64,000 nt of DNA from Marinobacter santoriniensis NKSG1 (GTDB lineage Bacteria; Pseudomonadota; Gammaproteobacteria; Pseudomonadales; Oleiphilaceae): positions 1-64,000 of the forward strand of contig NZ_APAT01000030.1 in assembly GCF_000347775.1 (NCBI RefSeq). The letters run 5' to 3'. Positions 38,179 through 47,510 of the stretch are shown here, in pieces. The notes beneath the pieces are model-generated. The model worked only from the letters and a program-made list of their open reading frames with translations. It had not been told where the DNA came from and did no database searches. How positions within the stretch are numbered: the stretch's first letter is position 1; each line of letters starts with the position of its first letter. Made by a program: the position numbers and the translations under genes.

Positions 38179-38448
38179 TTATGCGCTTTTCAGAGCCTTG
38201 ATCTTGGCGCTCAGGCGGCTCTTCTGGCGAGCAACCTTGTTTTTCGCGAAGATGCCTTTGTTGACCATGCTGTCCATGACCGGCTGGGCCTTCTGGAAAG
38301 CGGCCTGGGCTTCTTCGTAGTTGCCAGCCTCGATTTTGGCCTGAACTTTTTTCACATAGGTGCGCGCCATGGAGCGCAGGCTTGCGTTGTGCTTGCGGTT
38401 CTTCTCGTTCTGACGAGCGCGCTTTTTGGCTTGCGGGGAATTTGCCAC
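38179..38448 (-). CDS. rpsT: 30S ribosomal protein S20
   Basis: Small basic ribosomal protein (89 residues from a GTG start). The N-terminus, VANSPQAKKRARQNEKNRKH read with initiator Met, is the family signature. The start is set by AGGAG at 38456-38460 seven bases upstream and by the conserved N-terminus; the longer open frame to 38784 is not coding. A non-ATG start also fits known translational autocontrol of rpsT in enterics. Confidence 0.96.
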   Translation of the reverse strand: MANSPQAKKRARQNEKNRKHNASLRSMARTYVKKVQAKIEAGNYEEAQAAFQKAQPVMDSMVNKGIFAKNKVARQKSRLSAKIKALKSA

Positions 38449-38551
38449 CGTAAAACTCCTGAAAATCTGAAATTCGTTACTGAATGAATTCTGGTGAATT
38501 CGTACATCGCGGGCGCGCCAAACACCAGCGCGTCGAAATAAATGACGCGGA

Positions 38552-38580
38552 ACTATGCCGCTCAACGCCCGAAATGTCAA
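38552..38580 (-). promoter_or_regulatory. Candidate sigma-70 promoter for rpsT
   Basis: On the minus strand a perfect TTGACA (-35, plus-strand 38575-38580) and CATAGT (-10, 38552-38557) are spaced by 17 bp, about 100 bp upstream of the rpsT start. Confidence 0.6.
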
Positions 38581-38714
38581 GACTAAAACCCATTTCATGC
38601 GCCCGTACAGCGGGCCTGTGCTAAACTCGCCGCTCGCCGGCCGGAACCCCACCGCCTCCCGCGTGTGTGGGTAAATTCCGGTACCCATATCCCAAGTCAA
38701 AGACCAGAGCCAGA

Positions 38715-40295
38715 ATGTCGTCGGAACCGGATTCCTCCAACCCGAAAACGCCACGCGCCCAAGCGCCGGGCCTGCTCCGTTCATCCGGCGTTGTCGGCAT
38801 GATGACCATGCTCTCCCGGGTGCTGGGCCTGGTTCGGGATATGGTCATTGCCCGCTATTTCGGCGCCGGAACCGGAGCGGATGCCTTCTTCGTTGCCTTC
38901 AAGATTCCGAATTTTCTCCGGCGACTTTTCGCCGAGGGCGCTTTCTCCCAGGCCTTCGTGCCGGTGCTGTCATCCTACCGAGAAGGGCAGGACATCTCGG
39001 AAGTTCGGCGCCTGGTCAATGCCGTGTCGGGCTCACTGGGGCTTGTGCTGCTCGGGGTCACCCTGGCTGCGATCCTTGGGTCGCCCCTGCTGACAGCGGT
39101 GTTTGCCCCGGGCTTTCTGGACAACGATGTGAAGTTTGCGCTGACCAGCGAGATGCTTCGCATCACCTTTCCCTATCTGTTGCTGATCTCGCTGACGGCG
39201 TTCGCCGGAGGCATCCTCAACAGTTACGACCGGTTTGCCGTTCCCGCCTTTACACCGGTATTGCTCAATCTCTCCATGATTGCTGCCGCGATCTGGCTGG
39301 CACCGCTGATGACAGAAAAGGTAATGGCCCTGGCCTGGGGGGTGTTGATTGCCGGAGCATTGCAGCTGTTTTTCCAGTTGCCGTTTCTCATGCGGCTTGG
39401 TCTGTTGCCCCGGCCGAAGGTCGATTACCGGCATGAGGGCGTGATCCGGATCCTGAAGCTGATGACGCCGGCGTTGTTCGGGGTGTCCGTCAGTCAGATC
39501 AATCTGTTGCTGGACACGGTATTGGCATCGTTCCTCCAGACGGGAAGTGTGTCCTGGCTGTATTACTCGGACCGGCTATCGGAACTGCCCCTGGGCGTGT
39601 TCGGTATTGCCATCGCTACCGTGATTCTGCCGAGCCTGTCCCGCAAACACGCTGCGGCCTCGGCCGATCAGTTCGCAGCGACTCTGGACTGGGCCGTCCG
39701 GGCCGTGCTGCTCATCGGGCTTCCAGCGGCGCTTGCGTTATTGCTGCTGGCCGAGCCGTTGATCGCCACTCTGTTCGGCTATGGCGAGGTGACCGGGCGC
39801 GATGTCTCCATGTCGGCCCAAAGCCTGCGGGCCTATTCGGTGGGGCTGCTCGCGTTCATGCTGATCAAGGTGCTCGCTCCCGGCTTCTTTGCCCGCGAGG
39901 ATACATCAACTCCGGTCAAGATCGGTGTGATCGCGATGGTGGCCAATATGGTCTTCAATCTGGCGCTGATTCTTCCCCTGGCCCACGCGGGTCTGGCGCT
40001 TGCGACCTCTCTTTCGGCCTGGCTGAATGGCTTCTTGCTCTGGCGCGGGCTGAAAAAGGAGGGTGCCTGGGTCAGCCAGCCTGGCTGGCCTCTCTTTCTG
40101 GCGCGGCTGTTGATCGCAAACGGTGCGCTGGCCGCCGCCATTCTCTGGCTGCGAGCGCCGGCGACGGAATGGCTGGCCGCCAGCGGTGTGGACCGGGCGA
40201 TGGATATGGCGATTCTGGTTGGCGTGGGTGTGGCCGTCTATTTTTCCGCGCTCGCGCTGGCCGGGGTCCGGATAAGACATTTCCGGCAGAGGTAA
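38715..40295 (+). CDS. murJ: Lipid II flippase MurJ
   Basis: MOP-superfamily integral membrane protein (526 residues, about 14 helices) that flips lipid II across the inner membrane. The N-terminal ITGLSRVLGLVRD-type motif is seen as MLSRVLGLVRDMVIARYFGAG, followed by ADAFFVAFKIPNFLRRLFAEGAF (conserved Arg residues). The ATG at 38715 is preferred; a GTG at 38667 would add 16 residues. Confidence 0.95.
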   Translation: MSSEPDSSNPKTPRAQAPGLLRSSGVVGMMTMLSRVLGLVRDMVIARYFGAGTGADAFFVAFKIPNFLRRLFAEGAFSQAFVPVLSSYREGQDISEVRRLVNAVSGSLGLVLLGVTLAAILGSPLLTAVFAPGFLDNDVKFALTSEMLRITFPYLLLISLTAFAGGILNSYDRFAVPAFTPVLLNLSMIAAAIWLAPLMTEKVMALAWGVLIAGALQLFFQLPFLMRLGLLPRPKVDYRHEGVIRILKLMTPALFGVSVSQINLLLDTVLASFLQTGSVSWLYYSDRLSELPLGVFGIAIATVILPSLSRKHAAASADQFAATLDWAVRAVLLIGLPAALALLLLAEPLIATLFGYGEVTGRDVSMSAQSLRAYSVGLLAFMLIKVLAPGFFAREDTSTPVKIGVIAMVANMVFNLALILPLAHAGLALATSLSAWLNGFLLWRGLKKEGAWVSQPGWPLFLARLLIANGALAAAILWLRAPATEWLAASGVDRAMDMAILVGVGVAVYFSALALAGVRIRHFRQR

Positions 40296-40303
40296 GGTAT
40301 AAT
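40274..40303 (+). promoter_or_regulatory. Candidate sigma-70 promoter for ribF
   Basis: A perfect TATAAT (40298-40303) is preceded at 18 bp by AAGACA (40274-40279, 4 of 6). It overlaps the murJ stop and lies about 75 bp upstream of the ribF ATG, so the ribF-ileS-lspA-fkpB-ispH operon probably starts here. Confidence 0.55.
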
Positions 40304-40377
40304 CGCGCGTTTTCTCACCAGTGCTCCTGCGGCTCAGGAGCGTTGAAAGCCAGCTGGCAACACAAGGTTCGCATTGC

Positions 40378-41349
40378 ATGCGTCTGATTCGAGGCCTGAC
40401 CAACCTGAAGCGGCTCTCGCGCCAAGCCGATTCTCCGCTTGCACAGGGGTGCGTGGCGACCATTGGTAATTTCGATGGTGTGCATCTCGGGCACAAGACA
40501 ATCATCGATCAGGTGAGATCCAAGGCCCGGCAGCTGGGGGTTCCCTCCCTGGTGATGGTGTTCGAACCCCAGCCCCGTGAATTTTTCCAGGGCACGGACG
40601 CACCGCCACGGCTCATGGGATTCCGGCAGAAATTCGAGGCCCTGCTGGCGGAGGGCGTCGACATCGTGCTCTGCCTGCGCTTCGACCAGGCCTTCCGGAG
40701 CTATTCCGCCATGGGTTTTGTAGAGGATGTTCTGATCCGAGGGCTGCGCATCCGGCATCTGGTGGTGGGAGACGATTTCCGGTTCGGTTGCGACCGGGCC
40801 GGTGATTTCGCATTGCTTCGCACCGTCGGGGAGACCGCTGGCTATACCGTCGAAAACACGCGCACGGTGACCGTGGATGGCGAGCGGGTAAGCAGTACGC
40901 GAGTACGGAACCTGTTGAACGTCAACGGTCTGGAACAGGCGGAAGCGCTGCTTGGCCATTCCTATCGCATCCGTGGACGGGTGGTCTACGGAAGGCAATT
41001 GGGTCGCCAGATCGGCGCGCCCACGGCAAACCTTCTGCTCCATCGCATGCCGGCCTTGCGGGGCGTTTACGTGGTCAAAGCGGTGCTGGATGATGGCAGG
41101 GCCTGCGACGGCGTCGCCAATATCGGTGTGCGACCTACCGTGGATGGCAAGCGGCCGTCGCTGGAAGTGCACCTGTTTGACTTTGCTGGCACACTTTATG
41201 GCCAGCATCTGGAGGTGGTGTTCCGCCATGGCCTCCGGGATGAAGAGAAGTTTGAATCGGTCGATGCCCTCAAGGCACAGATCGGACGGGATATGGATAA
41301 TGCCAGGGCCTGGCTCCGTACCCATGGGTCGGCCGCCGGAGCCTGTTGA
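40378..41349 (+). CDS. ribF: Bifunctional riboflavin kinase/FAD synthetase
   Basis: Makes FMN and then FAD from riboflavin (323 residues). The N-terminal adenylyltransferase domain has IGNFDGVHLGH near 28-38 and a SSTRVRN-type STRVRN motif near 165. The C-terminal flavokinase domain (about 185-310) has GRQIGAPTAN. The ATG at 40378 starts the conserved MRLIRGL sequence. It precedes ileS as in most gammaproteobacteria. Confidence 0.96.
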   Translation: MRLIRGLTNLKRLSRQADSPLAQGCVATIGNFDGVHLGHKTIIDQVRSKARQLGVPSLVMVFEPQPREFFQGTDAPPRLMGFRQKFEALLAEGVDIVLCLRFDQAFRSYSAMGFVEDVLIRGLRIRHLVVGDDFRFGCDRAGDFALLRTVGETAGYTVENTRTVTVDGERVSSTRVRNLLNVNGLEQAEALLGHSYRIRGRVVYGRQLGRQIGAPTANLLLHRMPALRGVYVVKAVLDDGRACDGVANIGVRPTVDGKRPSLEVHLFDFAGTLYGQHLEVVFRHGLRDEEKFESVDALKAQIGRDMDNARAWLRTHGSAAGAC

Positions 41350-41417
41350 AAGCCCCGACCGGAACCCCCAAGACACAGTTACTGACCAACACTGACCAGA
41401 GAGTACGCACAGATACC

Positions 41418-44237
41418 ATGAGCGACTACAAGCATACCCTGAATCTGCCGGAAACCGCCTTTCCCATGCGCGGTAACCTGGCCAAGCGCGAGCCGGACAT
41501 GCTCAAGCGCTGGCAGGATCTCGACGTCTACGGCACCCTGCGCAAGCAGCGTGAAGGCCGGGACAAGTTCATCCTGCACGATGGCCCTCCCTACGCCAAC
41601 GGCAGCATTCATATCGGTCATGCGGTCAACAAGATCCTCAAGGACATGATCGTCAAATCCCACAGTTTCATGGGGTACGACGCACCCTACGTGCCGGGTT
41701 GGGACTGCCACGGCCTGCCTATTGAGCACAAGGTCGAACAGGAGATCGGCAAGGCCGGAGTCAAGGTGGACTACAAGACCTTCCGTCAGGCCTGCCGCGA
41801 CTACGCCGCCAAGCAGATCGAGGGCCAGAAGGCCGATTTCATTCGCCTGGGTGTGATGGGCGAGTGGGATAAACCCTATCTCACCATGGATCCCAGGGTT
41901 GAAGCCGGTATCGTTCGTGCGCTCGGCAAGATTGTCGCGAAGGGTCACCTGGTTCGCGGTTACAAGCCTGTTTACTGGAGTGTGGTGGGTCAGTCCGCAC
42001 TCGCCGAGGCAGAGGTCGAGTACCAGGACAAGACATCCACCCAGATCGATGTCCGGTTTACGGCGGTTGACCAGGCGCGGGCTCTGTCGCTCTTTGGGAC
42101 TGACAGGGGTGAGGGGGATGTGTCCGTGGTGATCTGGACCACCACCCCATGGACCATCCCGGCCAACCAGGCGGTATCGCTTGGTGCGGATCTGGAATAT
42201 GCCCTGGTGCAGGTAGATGTGGGTCAGGGCCCGGAGCGGCTGATCCTGGCGACCGATATGGTCGAAGGCATCATGGCCCGCTGGGGCGTGGAGCACTACG
42301 AAGTTCTGGCGAATGTTGCCGGGTCAGCGCTGGAAAATCTGCAGCTGAACCACCCGATCTATGACAAACAGGTGCCGCTGATCCTGGGCGACCACGTGTC
42401 TACCGATGCCGGTACCGGTGCGGTTCATACCGCCCCTGACCATGGTATGGAAGATTTCGAGGTGGGCAAGGAATACGGCATCGGCACGCTGAACCTGGTC
42501 AAGGCCGATGGCACTTACACCGAGGCGGCCGGTGAATTCGCCGGCATCCATGTCTACAAGGCGGACGAGCCGGTCTGCGCTGCCCTTGAGCGCGAGGGTA
42601 AACTGGTGCGCTCCGAGAAGTTCAGCCACAGTTATCCGCACTGCTGGCGGACCAAGACGCCGTTGATCTATCGGGCCACGCCCCAGTGGTTCATCAGCAT
42701 GGACAAGCACCACCTTCGGGCGGATGCGCTGGAAGCCATCAAAGGTGTTCGTTGGATCCCGGCCTGGGGGCAGAACCGGATCGAAGCAATGTTCGAGCAG
42801 AGTCCGGACTGGTGTATCTCCCGCCAGCGCACCTGGGGGGTGCCCATCACCCTGTTTATTCACAAGGAAACCCAGGAACTGCATCCGGACACCCAGGGGC
42901 TCATCGAGAAGGTGGCCCAGGCGATTGAAGTCGGTGGTATCGATGCCTGGTACGAGCTCGATCAGTCTGAACTGCTGGGTGATGATGCCGACCAGTATGA
43001 AAAGGTGCTCGACACCCTCGATGTCTGGTTCGATTCCGGCGTCACGCACGAATCCGTGTTGCGCGTCCGTGAGGAGCTGGGGCAGTTCCCGGCCGATATG
43101 TACCTTGAGGGCTCGGATCAGCACCGCGGCTGGTTCCAGTCGTCGCTCAAGACCTCCATCGCCATGAATGGCGTGGCGCCCTACAAGCAGGTGCTGACCC
43201 ACGGCTTCACAGTGGACGGCAAGGGCCGGAAGATGTCCAAGTCCCTGGGCAACGTGATTGCGCCCCAGGAGGTCATGAACGAGCTGGGTGCCGATATCCT
43301 GCGTCTGTGGGTGGCAGCCACCGATTACAGCGGCGAAATGACCGTCTCCAAGGACATCCTGCGCCAGACCGCCGATGGGTATCGCCGTATCCGGAATACC
43401 GCACGGTTCCTGCTCAGCAACCTGAACGGTTTCGATCCAGCCCAGCACATGGTGGAACCGGCGGATATGATTGCCCTGGACCGCTGGATGGTGGATCGGG
43501 CACTGCAACTGCAGAATGAGCTCAACGAGGACTACCAGAACTACGCCTTCCTGCGGATCTATCAGAAGGTCTACAACTTCTGCGAGGCGACTCTGGGTGG
43601 TTTCTATCTCGACATCATCAAGGACCGGCAGTACACCACCCAGGCTGACAGCCTGGCCCGGCGTTCCTGCCAGACCGCGCTGTACCATGTTGCCGAGGCG
43701 CTGGTTCGCTGGATTGCACCGATCCTGAGCTTCACCGCTGACGAAATCTGGCAGCATCTGCCGGGCGAGCGCGGTGAAACCGTGTTCTACGAAACCTGGT
43801 ACCAGGGGCTGGCGGAGCTGCCGGAAGATTTCGAGCTGGGTCGCGATTACTGGCGCGAGCTGTACAGCGTCAAGGAAGCGGTCAACAAGTGCCTGGAAGA
43901 AGCCCGCTGGCGTGGCGAAATCAAGGGCTCCCTGAGTGCCGAAGTCACCCTGTACTGCGAGGGTGAACTGGCAAGCCGCCTGAAGCGGTTGGGTGAGGAG
44001 CTGCGTTTTGTGCTGATTACCTCTGAAGCTTCAGTTCGGCCTGTGTCGGAAGCGGACGGCGCGGAGCAGACGGCGTACGAAGGACTGCTCGTGAAGGTGA
44101 CGCCGGCGGCTAATCCGAAGTGCGAACGTTGCTGGCATCATCGGGAGGATGTGGGTTCCAGCGACACGTACCCGGATCTGTGCGGTCGTTGCGTTACCAA
44201 CGTTGATGGCGCTGGCGAAAGCCGGGCCTTCGCCTGA
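41418..44237 (+). CDS. ileS: Isoleucyl-tRNA synthetase
   Basis: Class I aminoacyl-tRNA synthetase of 939 residues. HIGH is at residues 65-68 and KMSKS begins at 605. The CP1 editing domain lies between them (WTTTPWTIPANQAV near 240). The C-terminal zinc-binding segment (CERCWHHRED, then CGRC) marks the bacterial IleS1 type. The ATG at 41418 fits the conserved MSDYKHTLNLPET start. The stop shares one base with the lspA start. Confidence 0.97.
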   Translation: MSDYKHTLNLPETAFPMRGNLAKREPDMLKRWQDLDVYGTLRKQREGRDKFILHDGPPYANGSIHIGHAVNKILKDMIVKSHSFMGYDAPYVPGWDCHGLPIEHKVEQEIGKAGVKVDYKTFRQACRDYAAKQIEGQKADFIRLGVMGEWDKPYLTMDPRVEAGIVRALGKIVAKGHLVRGYKPVYWSVVGQSALAEAEVEYQDKTSTQIDVRFTAVDQARALSLFGTDRGEGDVSVVIWTTTPWTIPANQAVSLGADLEYALVQVDVGQGPERLILATDMVEGIMARWGVEHYEVLANVAGSALENLQLNHPIYDKQVPLILGDHVSTDAGTGAVHTAPDHGMEDFEVGKEYGIGTLNLVKADGTYTEAAGEFAGIHVYKADEPVCAALEREGKLVRSEKFSHSYPHCWRTKTPLIYRATPQWFISMDKHHLRADALEAIKGVRWIPAWGQNRIEAMFEQSPDWCISRQRTWGVPITLFIHKETQELHPDTQGLIEKVAQAIEVGGIDAWYELDQSELLGDDADQYEKVLDTLDVWFDSGVTHESVLRVREELGQFPADMYLEGSDQHRGWFQSSLKTSIAMNGVAPYKQVLTHGFTVDGKGRKMSKSLGNVIAPQEVMNELGADILRLWVAATDYSGEMTVSKDILRQTADGYRRIRNTARFLLSNLNGFDPAQHMVEPADMIALDRWMVDRALQLQNELNEDYQNYAFLRIYQKVYNFCEATLGGFYLDIIKDRQYTTQADSLARRSCQTALYHVAEALVRWIAPILSFTADEIWQHLPGERGETVFYETWYQGLAELPEDFELGRDYWRELYSVKEAVNKCLEEARWRGEIKGSLSAEVTLYCEGELASRLKRLGEELRFVLITSEASVRPVSEADGAEQTAYEGLLVKVTPAANPKCERCWHHREDVGSSDTYPDLCGRCVTNVDGAGESRAFA

Positions 44238-44761
44238 TGGATGCAGCGATGATGGAAAAAGCGCCGGCATCCAATCTGAAATGGCTCTGGCTGGCGCTGC
44301 TGGTCATCGCGGTGGATCTGGGCACGAAGGCGCTGGCCTCCTCAATGCTGTCCTACGGCGATCCAGTGCCGATTCTGCCCGTATTCAATCTGACGCTGCT
44401 TCACAATACCGGCGCGGCGTTCAGCTTCCTTGCGGAAGCGGACGGCTGGCAGCGCTGGTTTTTTGTCGTTCTTGCGTTGGCGGTCAGCGTTGTCCTGATT
44501 GGCTGGTTACGCAAACTGGAGCGCCATGAAACCTGGACGGCAGCGGCGATCGCGCTGATTCTGGGAGGGGCGCTTGGCAATGTCTATGATCGTGTGGTGC
44601 ACGGCTATGTGGTCGATTTCCTGCACTTTTACTGGCATGACTGGCACTTCCCCGCGTTCAATCTTGCCGATACCGCCATCACCATTGGCGCCGGTATCAT
44701 GATTCTCGACATGTTCCGTAACTCTGCCCACAAGGCCGAGGATGCCGACAGGAGTGAATAA
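44237..44761 (+). CDS. lspA: Lipoprotein signal peptidase (signal peptidase II)
   Basis: Inner-membrane aspartyl protease (174 residues) that cleaves prolipoproteins such as PilP and BamD encoded here. It has four hydrophobic helices, NTGAAFSF near 57, and catalytic Asp residues in the GNVYDRVVHGYVVDF and FNLADTAI motifs. It overlaps ileS by one base; an internal ATG at 44249 is an alternative start. Confidence 0.96.
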   Translation: MDAAMMEKAPASNLKWLWLALLVIAVDLGTKALASSMLSYGDPVPILPVFNLTLLHNTGAAFSFLAEADGWQRWFFVVLALAVSVVLIGWLRKLERHETWTAAAIALILGGALGNVYDRVVHGYVVDFLHFYWHDWHFPAFNLADTAITIGAGIMILDMFRNSAHKAEDADRSE

Positions 44762-44765
44762 CCCG

Positions 44766-45218
44766 ATGAAAGACTTGCCCGTAGACAAAGGGACCCGTGT
44801 CACTCTTCATTTCGCCCTGAAGATCAAGGATGGCGATGTGGTGGACTCCACGTTTGAAAAGGAGCCGGCCACGCTGGAAATCGGCGATGACAATCTGCCG
44901 GAGAACTTTGAAGCCTACCTGATGGGGATGAAAGCCGGAGACCGGAGAACCTATGAGGTGCCCCCGGAAAAAGGCTTTGGCCAGCACAACCCGAGCAACC
45001 TCCAGACGTTCAAGCGTCACGAATTCAGTGCCGATATGGTGCTGGAGCAGGGTGTGGTGGTGTCCTTCGCGGATGCACGACAGCAGGAACTGCCCGGCGT
45101 GATCAGCCGGGTGGAAGGCGATGAAGTTGAAGTGGACTTCAACCATCCGCTGGCGGGGCGTACACTGGAGTTTGATGTGGAAATTCTGGATGTGGAACCT
45201 GTTGGACCGGCGCACTGA
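44766..45218 (+). CDS. fkpB: FKBP-type peptidyl-prolyl isomerase FkpB (SlpA-like)
   Basis: Cytoplasmic two-domain FKBP/chaperone (150 residues) with isomerase activity expected. The VTLHFALKIKDGDVVDSTF start and the insert-in-flap segment (PPEKGFGQHNPSNLQTF) match SlpA-type proteins. The ATG at 44766 follows AGGAG at 44750-44754 and lies four bases after the lspA stop. It belongs to the ileS-lspA-fkpB-ispH operon. Confidence 0.93.
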   Translation: MKDLPVDKGTRVTLHFALKIKDGDVVDSTFEKEPATLEIGDDNLPENFEAYLMGMKAGDRRTYEVPPEKGFGQHNPSNLQTFKRHEFSADMVLEQGVVVSFADARQQELPGVISRVEGDEVEVDFNHPLAGRTLEFDVEILDVEPVGPAH

Positions 45219-45220
45219 TC

Positions 45221-46174
45221 ATGCAAATTCGACTCGCTAATCCCCGTGGATTCTGTGCAGGCGTGGACCGCGCCATTGAAATCGTCAACCGGGCACTGGA
45301 TGTGTTCGGCGCCCCCATATACGTTCGCCACGAGGTCGTTCACAACAAATTCGTGGTGGACAATCTCCGGGACCGTGGCGCGGTGTTCGTCGATGAACTC
45401 GACGAGGTTCCGGACGATACCCTGGTGATCTTCAGCGCCCATGGGGTTTCCCAAGCAGTGCAGAAAGAGGCGGAACGCCGTGGCCTCAAGGTGTTCGACG
45501 CGACCTGTCCCCTGGTAACCAAAGTGCACATGGAAGTCATGCGCTATAGCCGTGACGGTCGGGAGTGCATTCTGATCGGTCACCATGGTCATCCGGAAGT
45601 GGAAGGGACCATGGGGCAGTACGATCGCAGTAACGGCGGCGATATCTACCTTGTCGAGGATGAGCAGGATGTCGAGCGACTGCAGGTCAGGGATCCTGAG
45701 CGCCTGTCCTACGTCACCCAGACCACGCTGTCGATGGACGATACCGCACGTGTGATCGATGCCCTCCGGGCCCGTTTCCCGAGCATCGAGGGGCCGCGCA
45801 AGGACGACATCTGTTACGCCACGCAGAATCGTCAGGATGCGGTCAAGCAACTGGCAGACGACTGTGATCTGATGCTGGTGGTGGGCTCGCCCAACAGCTC
45901 CAATTCCAACCGGTTGCGGGAGCTCGCCGAAAGAATGGGTACCCCTGCCTATCTGATCGATGAGGCCTCGCAAATCGACTCCACCTGGCTCAAGGGCGTG
46001 GGCGTCATTGGTGTGACCGCCGGCGCGTCGGCACCGGAGGTGCTGGTCAACGACGTGGTGGCCAGGCTCAAAGCCCTGGGTGGCGAGGAGCCCCGCGAAA
46101 TCGCAGGCCGGGAGGAAAATATTGTCTTTTCCATGCCCAGGGAGCTGCGGATTGATGCGATCAATGTGGGTTAA
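45221..46174 (+). CDS. ispH: 4-hydroxy-3-methylbut-2-enyl diphosphate reductase
   Basis: Last step of the MEP isoprenoid pathway, using a 4Fe-4S cluster (317 residues). The three cluster Cys are C12 in NPRGFCAGV, one in DATCPLV near 96, and one in DICYATQNRQ near 197. The SPNSSNSNRL substrate motif is near 225. It starts two bases after fkpB and is the last gene before the minor pilin operon. Confidence 0.97.
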   Translation: MQIRLANPRGFCAGVDRAIEIVNRALDVFGAPIYVRHEVVHNKFVVDNLRDRGAVFVDELDEVPDDTLVIFSAHGVSQAVQKEAERRGLKVFDATCPLVTKVHMEVMRYSRDGRECILIGHHGHPEVEGTMGQYDRSNGGDIYLVEDEQDVERLQVRDPERLSYVTQTTLSMDDTARVIDALRARFPSIEGPRKDDICYATQNRQDAVKQLADDCDLMLVVGSPNSSNSNRLRELAERMGTPAYLIDEASQIDSTWLKGVGVIGVTAGASAPEVLVNDVVARLKALGGEEPREIAGREENIVFSMPRELRIDAINVG

Positions 46175-46198
46175 TCGTACCGACCTACTGATATTTTT

Positions 46199-46222
46199 CC
46201 CCGTCTCCAAAATGTGACGGGG
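46199..46222 (+). terminator. Hairpin after ispH
   Basis: CCCCGTC (46199-46205) and GACGGGG (46216-46222) form perfect 7-bp arms with a 10-nt loop, 25 bases after the ispH stop. No T run follows, so it may be a weak or factor-dependent termination site. Confidence 0.4.
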
Positions 46223-46266
46223 ATCACCTTGCCGCTCCATTAACGACCATTCATCAACGCTCTCAA

Positions 46267-46276
46267 ACCGCTCGTC
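46267..46276 (+). promoter_or_regulatory. AlgR-like binding site upstream of fimU
   Basis: ACCGCTCGTC differs by one base from the ACCGTTCGTC core known for AlgR in Pseudomonas aeruginosa, where AlgR activates the fimU operon. It lies 65 bp upstream of the fimU ATG. Recognition is by eye; no regulator gene is in this window. Confidence 0.4.
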
Positions 46277-46341
46277 GATTCACGCTGGTTTCTGGCTTTC
46301 CGGCCCCCTAACCTGTCAGCAGGTAAAGATAGGGGAGTGTT

Positions 46342-46944
46342 ATGCCTGGAATTCGCCGTGAGACCGGTTTTACGATGATCGAACTCATCATCACGATTGT
46401 GATCCTCGCGATTGTGGCATCCTATGCGGTCCCGTCGTTCCAGCAGACGGTACTGAACAATCGCCTGACGGCCCAGATCAACGAGGTTTCCAGCCTGATT
46501 GCCTACGCACGCAGTGAGGCATCCAAGCTCGACTCCGGGGTGATTACCGTCTGTTCCTCCACAGACAGTGCTTCCTGCAGTGGTAACGCAGCCTGGGAAA
46601 CCGGCTGGATCGTGTTCCGGGATATGGACGGCGATCGCACAGTGGATGCGGGCGACGATCAGATCCTGAAAGTCGGCGGAGCCCTTTCCGGTGGCAATAC
46701 CTTCCGGATCGTGGATCTGACGAGCGACAGCGGCGGTTACGTTCAGTTTGCCAGCAATGGTTTCCCGATTCCTTCCGCAACCGGCAATGCCGCTGGCACC
46801 TTCGTCGTCTGTGACGACCGTGGCGCTTCCGAGGCACGTGCCGTTGTTGTGAATATTTCCGGACAGACACGGCTTGCCCGGGACACTGGCGGGACGGCCG
46901 GTGTGCTCAATGATAACAATGGCGCTGATTTAACCTGCCCGTAA
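46342..46944 (+). CDS. fimU: Type IV pilus minor pilin FimU (GspH/FimT family)
   Basis: Minor pseudopilin (200 residues) that helps prime pilus assembly at the tip. The class III signal RRETG precedes the processed FTMIELIITIVILAIVASY hydrophobic helix, with Glu at mature position 5. The C-terminal GspH-like beta domain ends in a Cys. It begins the fimU-pilVWX-pilY1-pilE operon, preceded by an AlgR-like site. A GQTR motif sits where FimT has GRxR. Confidence 0.9.
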   Translation: MPGIRRETGFTMIELIITIVILAIVASYAVPSFQQTVLNNRLTAQINEVSSLIAYARSEASKLDSGVITVCSSTDSASCSGNAAWETGWIVFRDMDGDRTVDAGDDQILKVGGALSGGNTFRIVDLTSDSGGYVQFASNGFPIPSATGNAAGTFVVCDDRGASEARAVVVNISGQTRLARDTGGTAGVLNDNNGADLTCP

Positions 46945-46946
46945 CG

Positions 46947-47510
46947 GTGAGAGCGATGTTCAAGAATCCTACCCAAACCAATCTCAGGCGCCTGCTCGTT
47001 AAACCCGGACAGTCGCACCAGGGTGGTTTCACCCTGATCGAAATTCTCGTGACCATGTTCATTCTGGCAGTCGGCCTGTTGGGTCTCGCCGGCCTGATGT
47101 TCGAGGGGATGAGAAACAACCAGGGCGCCTACCTTCGGACCCAGGCGAGCATACTCGCCTACGATATGGCTGATCGAATGAGGGCGAATCGTACCGAGGC
47201 CGAGAGTGGCTCTTACGGTGGTTTCTCTACGGCAAACGTCACTTCCACGACTGTGCCATCGTGCGCCAGCGATGCCGCTGGATGCACGCCGACGAACCAG
47301 GTGACTGTCGACCAGATCCAGTGGACGCTGCAGGTTCAGGGTACGGGGGCCGATATGGCAATGGTGCCGGGTGGCATTGGCACGATCGCCTATGACGCGG
47401 GCACCAATGTCTACACCATTACGGTGCAGTGGGACGAAGCAAGTCGTGCTGGAGACGCAGGTGAGTCCATCGCCGGTGATAACTCCTATTCGGTCCGCCT
47501 GGCGTTGTGA
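46947..47510 (+). CDS. pilV: Type IV pilus minor pilin PilV
   Basis: Minor pilin (187 residues). The prepilin peptidase site HQGG before FTLIEILVTMFILAVGLLG is present, but the leader before it is unusually long: about 27 residues from GTG 46947, or 24 from ATG 46956. The protein resembles PilV/GspI N-termini and has an Asn/Thr-rich C-terminal half. It starts two bases after fimU and overlaps pilW by four. Confidence 0.88.
   Translation: MRAMFKNPTQTNLRRLLVKPGQSHQGGFTLIEILVTMFILAVGLLGLAGLMFEGMRNNQGAYLRTQASILAYDMADRMRANRTEAESGSYGGFSTANVTSTTVPSCASDAAGCTPTNQVTVDQIQWTLQVQGTGADMAMVPGGIGTIAYDAGTNVYTITVQWDEASRAGDAGESIAGDNSYSVRLAL

Noticed and set aside
38449..38784. Long N-terminal extension of rpsT
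   Set aside because: S20 is about 87-89 residues and starts ANSPQAKKR after the initiator; the upstream frame contains the promoter and no S20 sequence.
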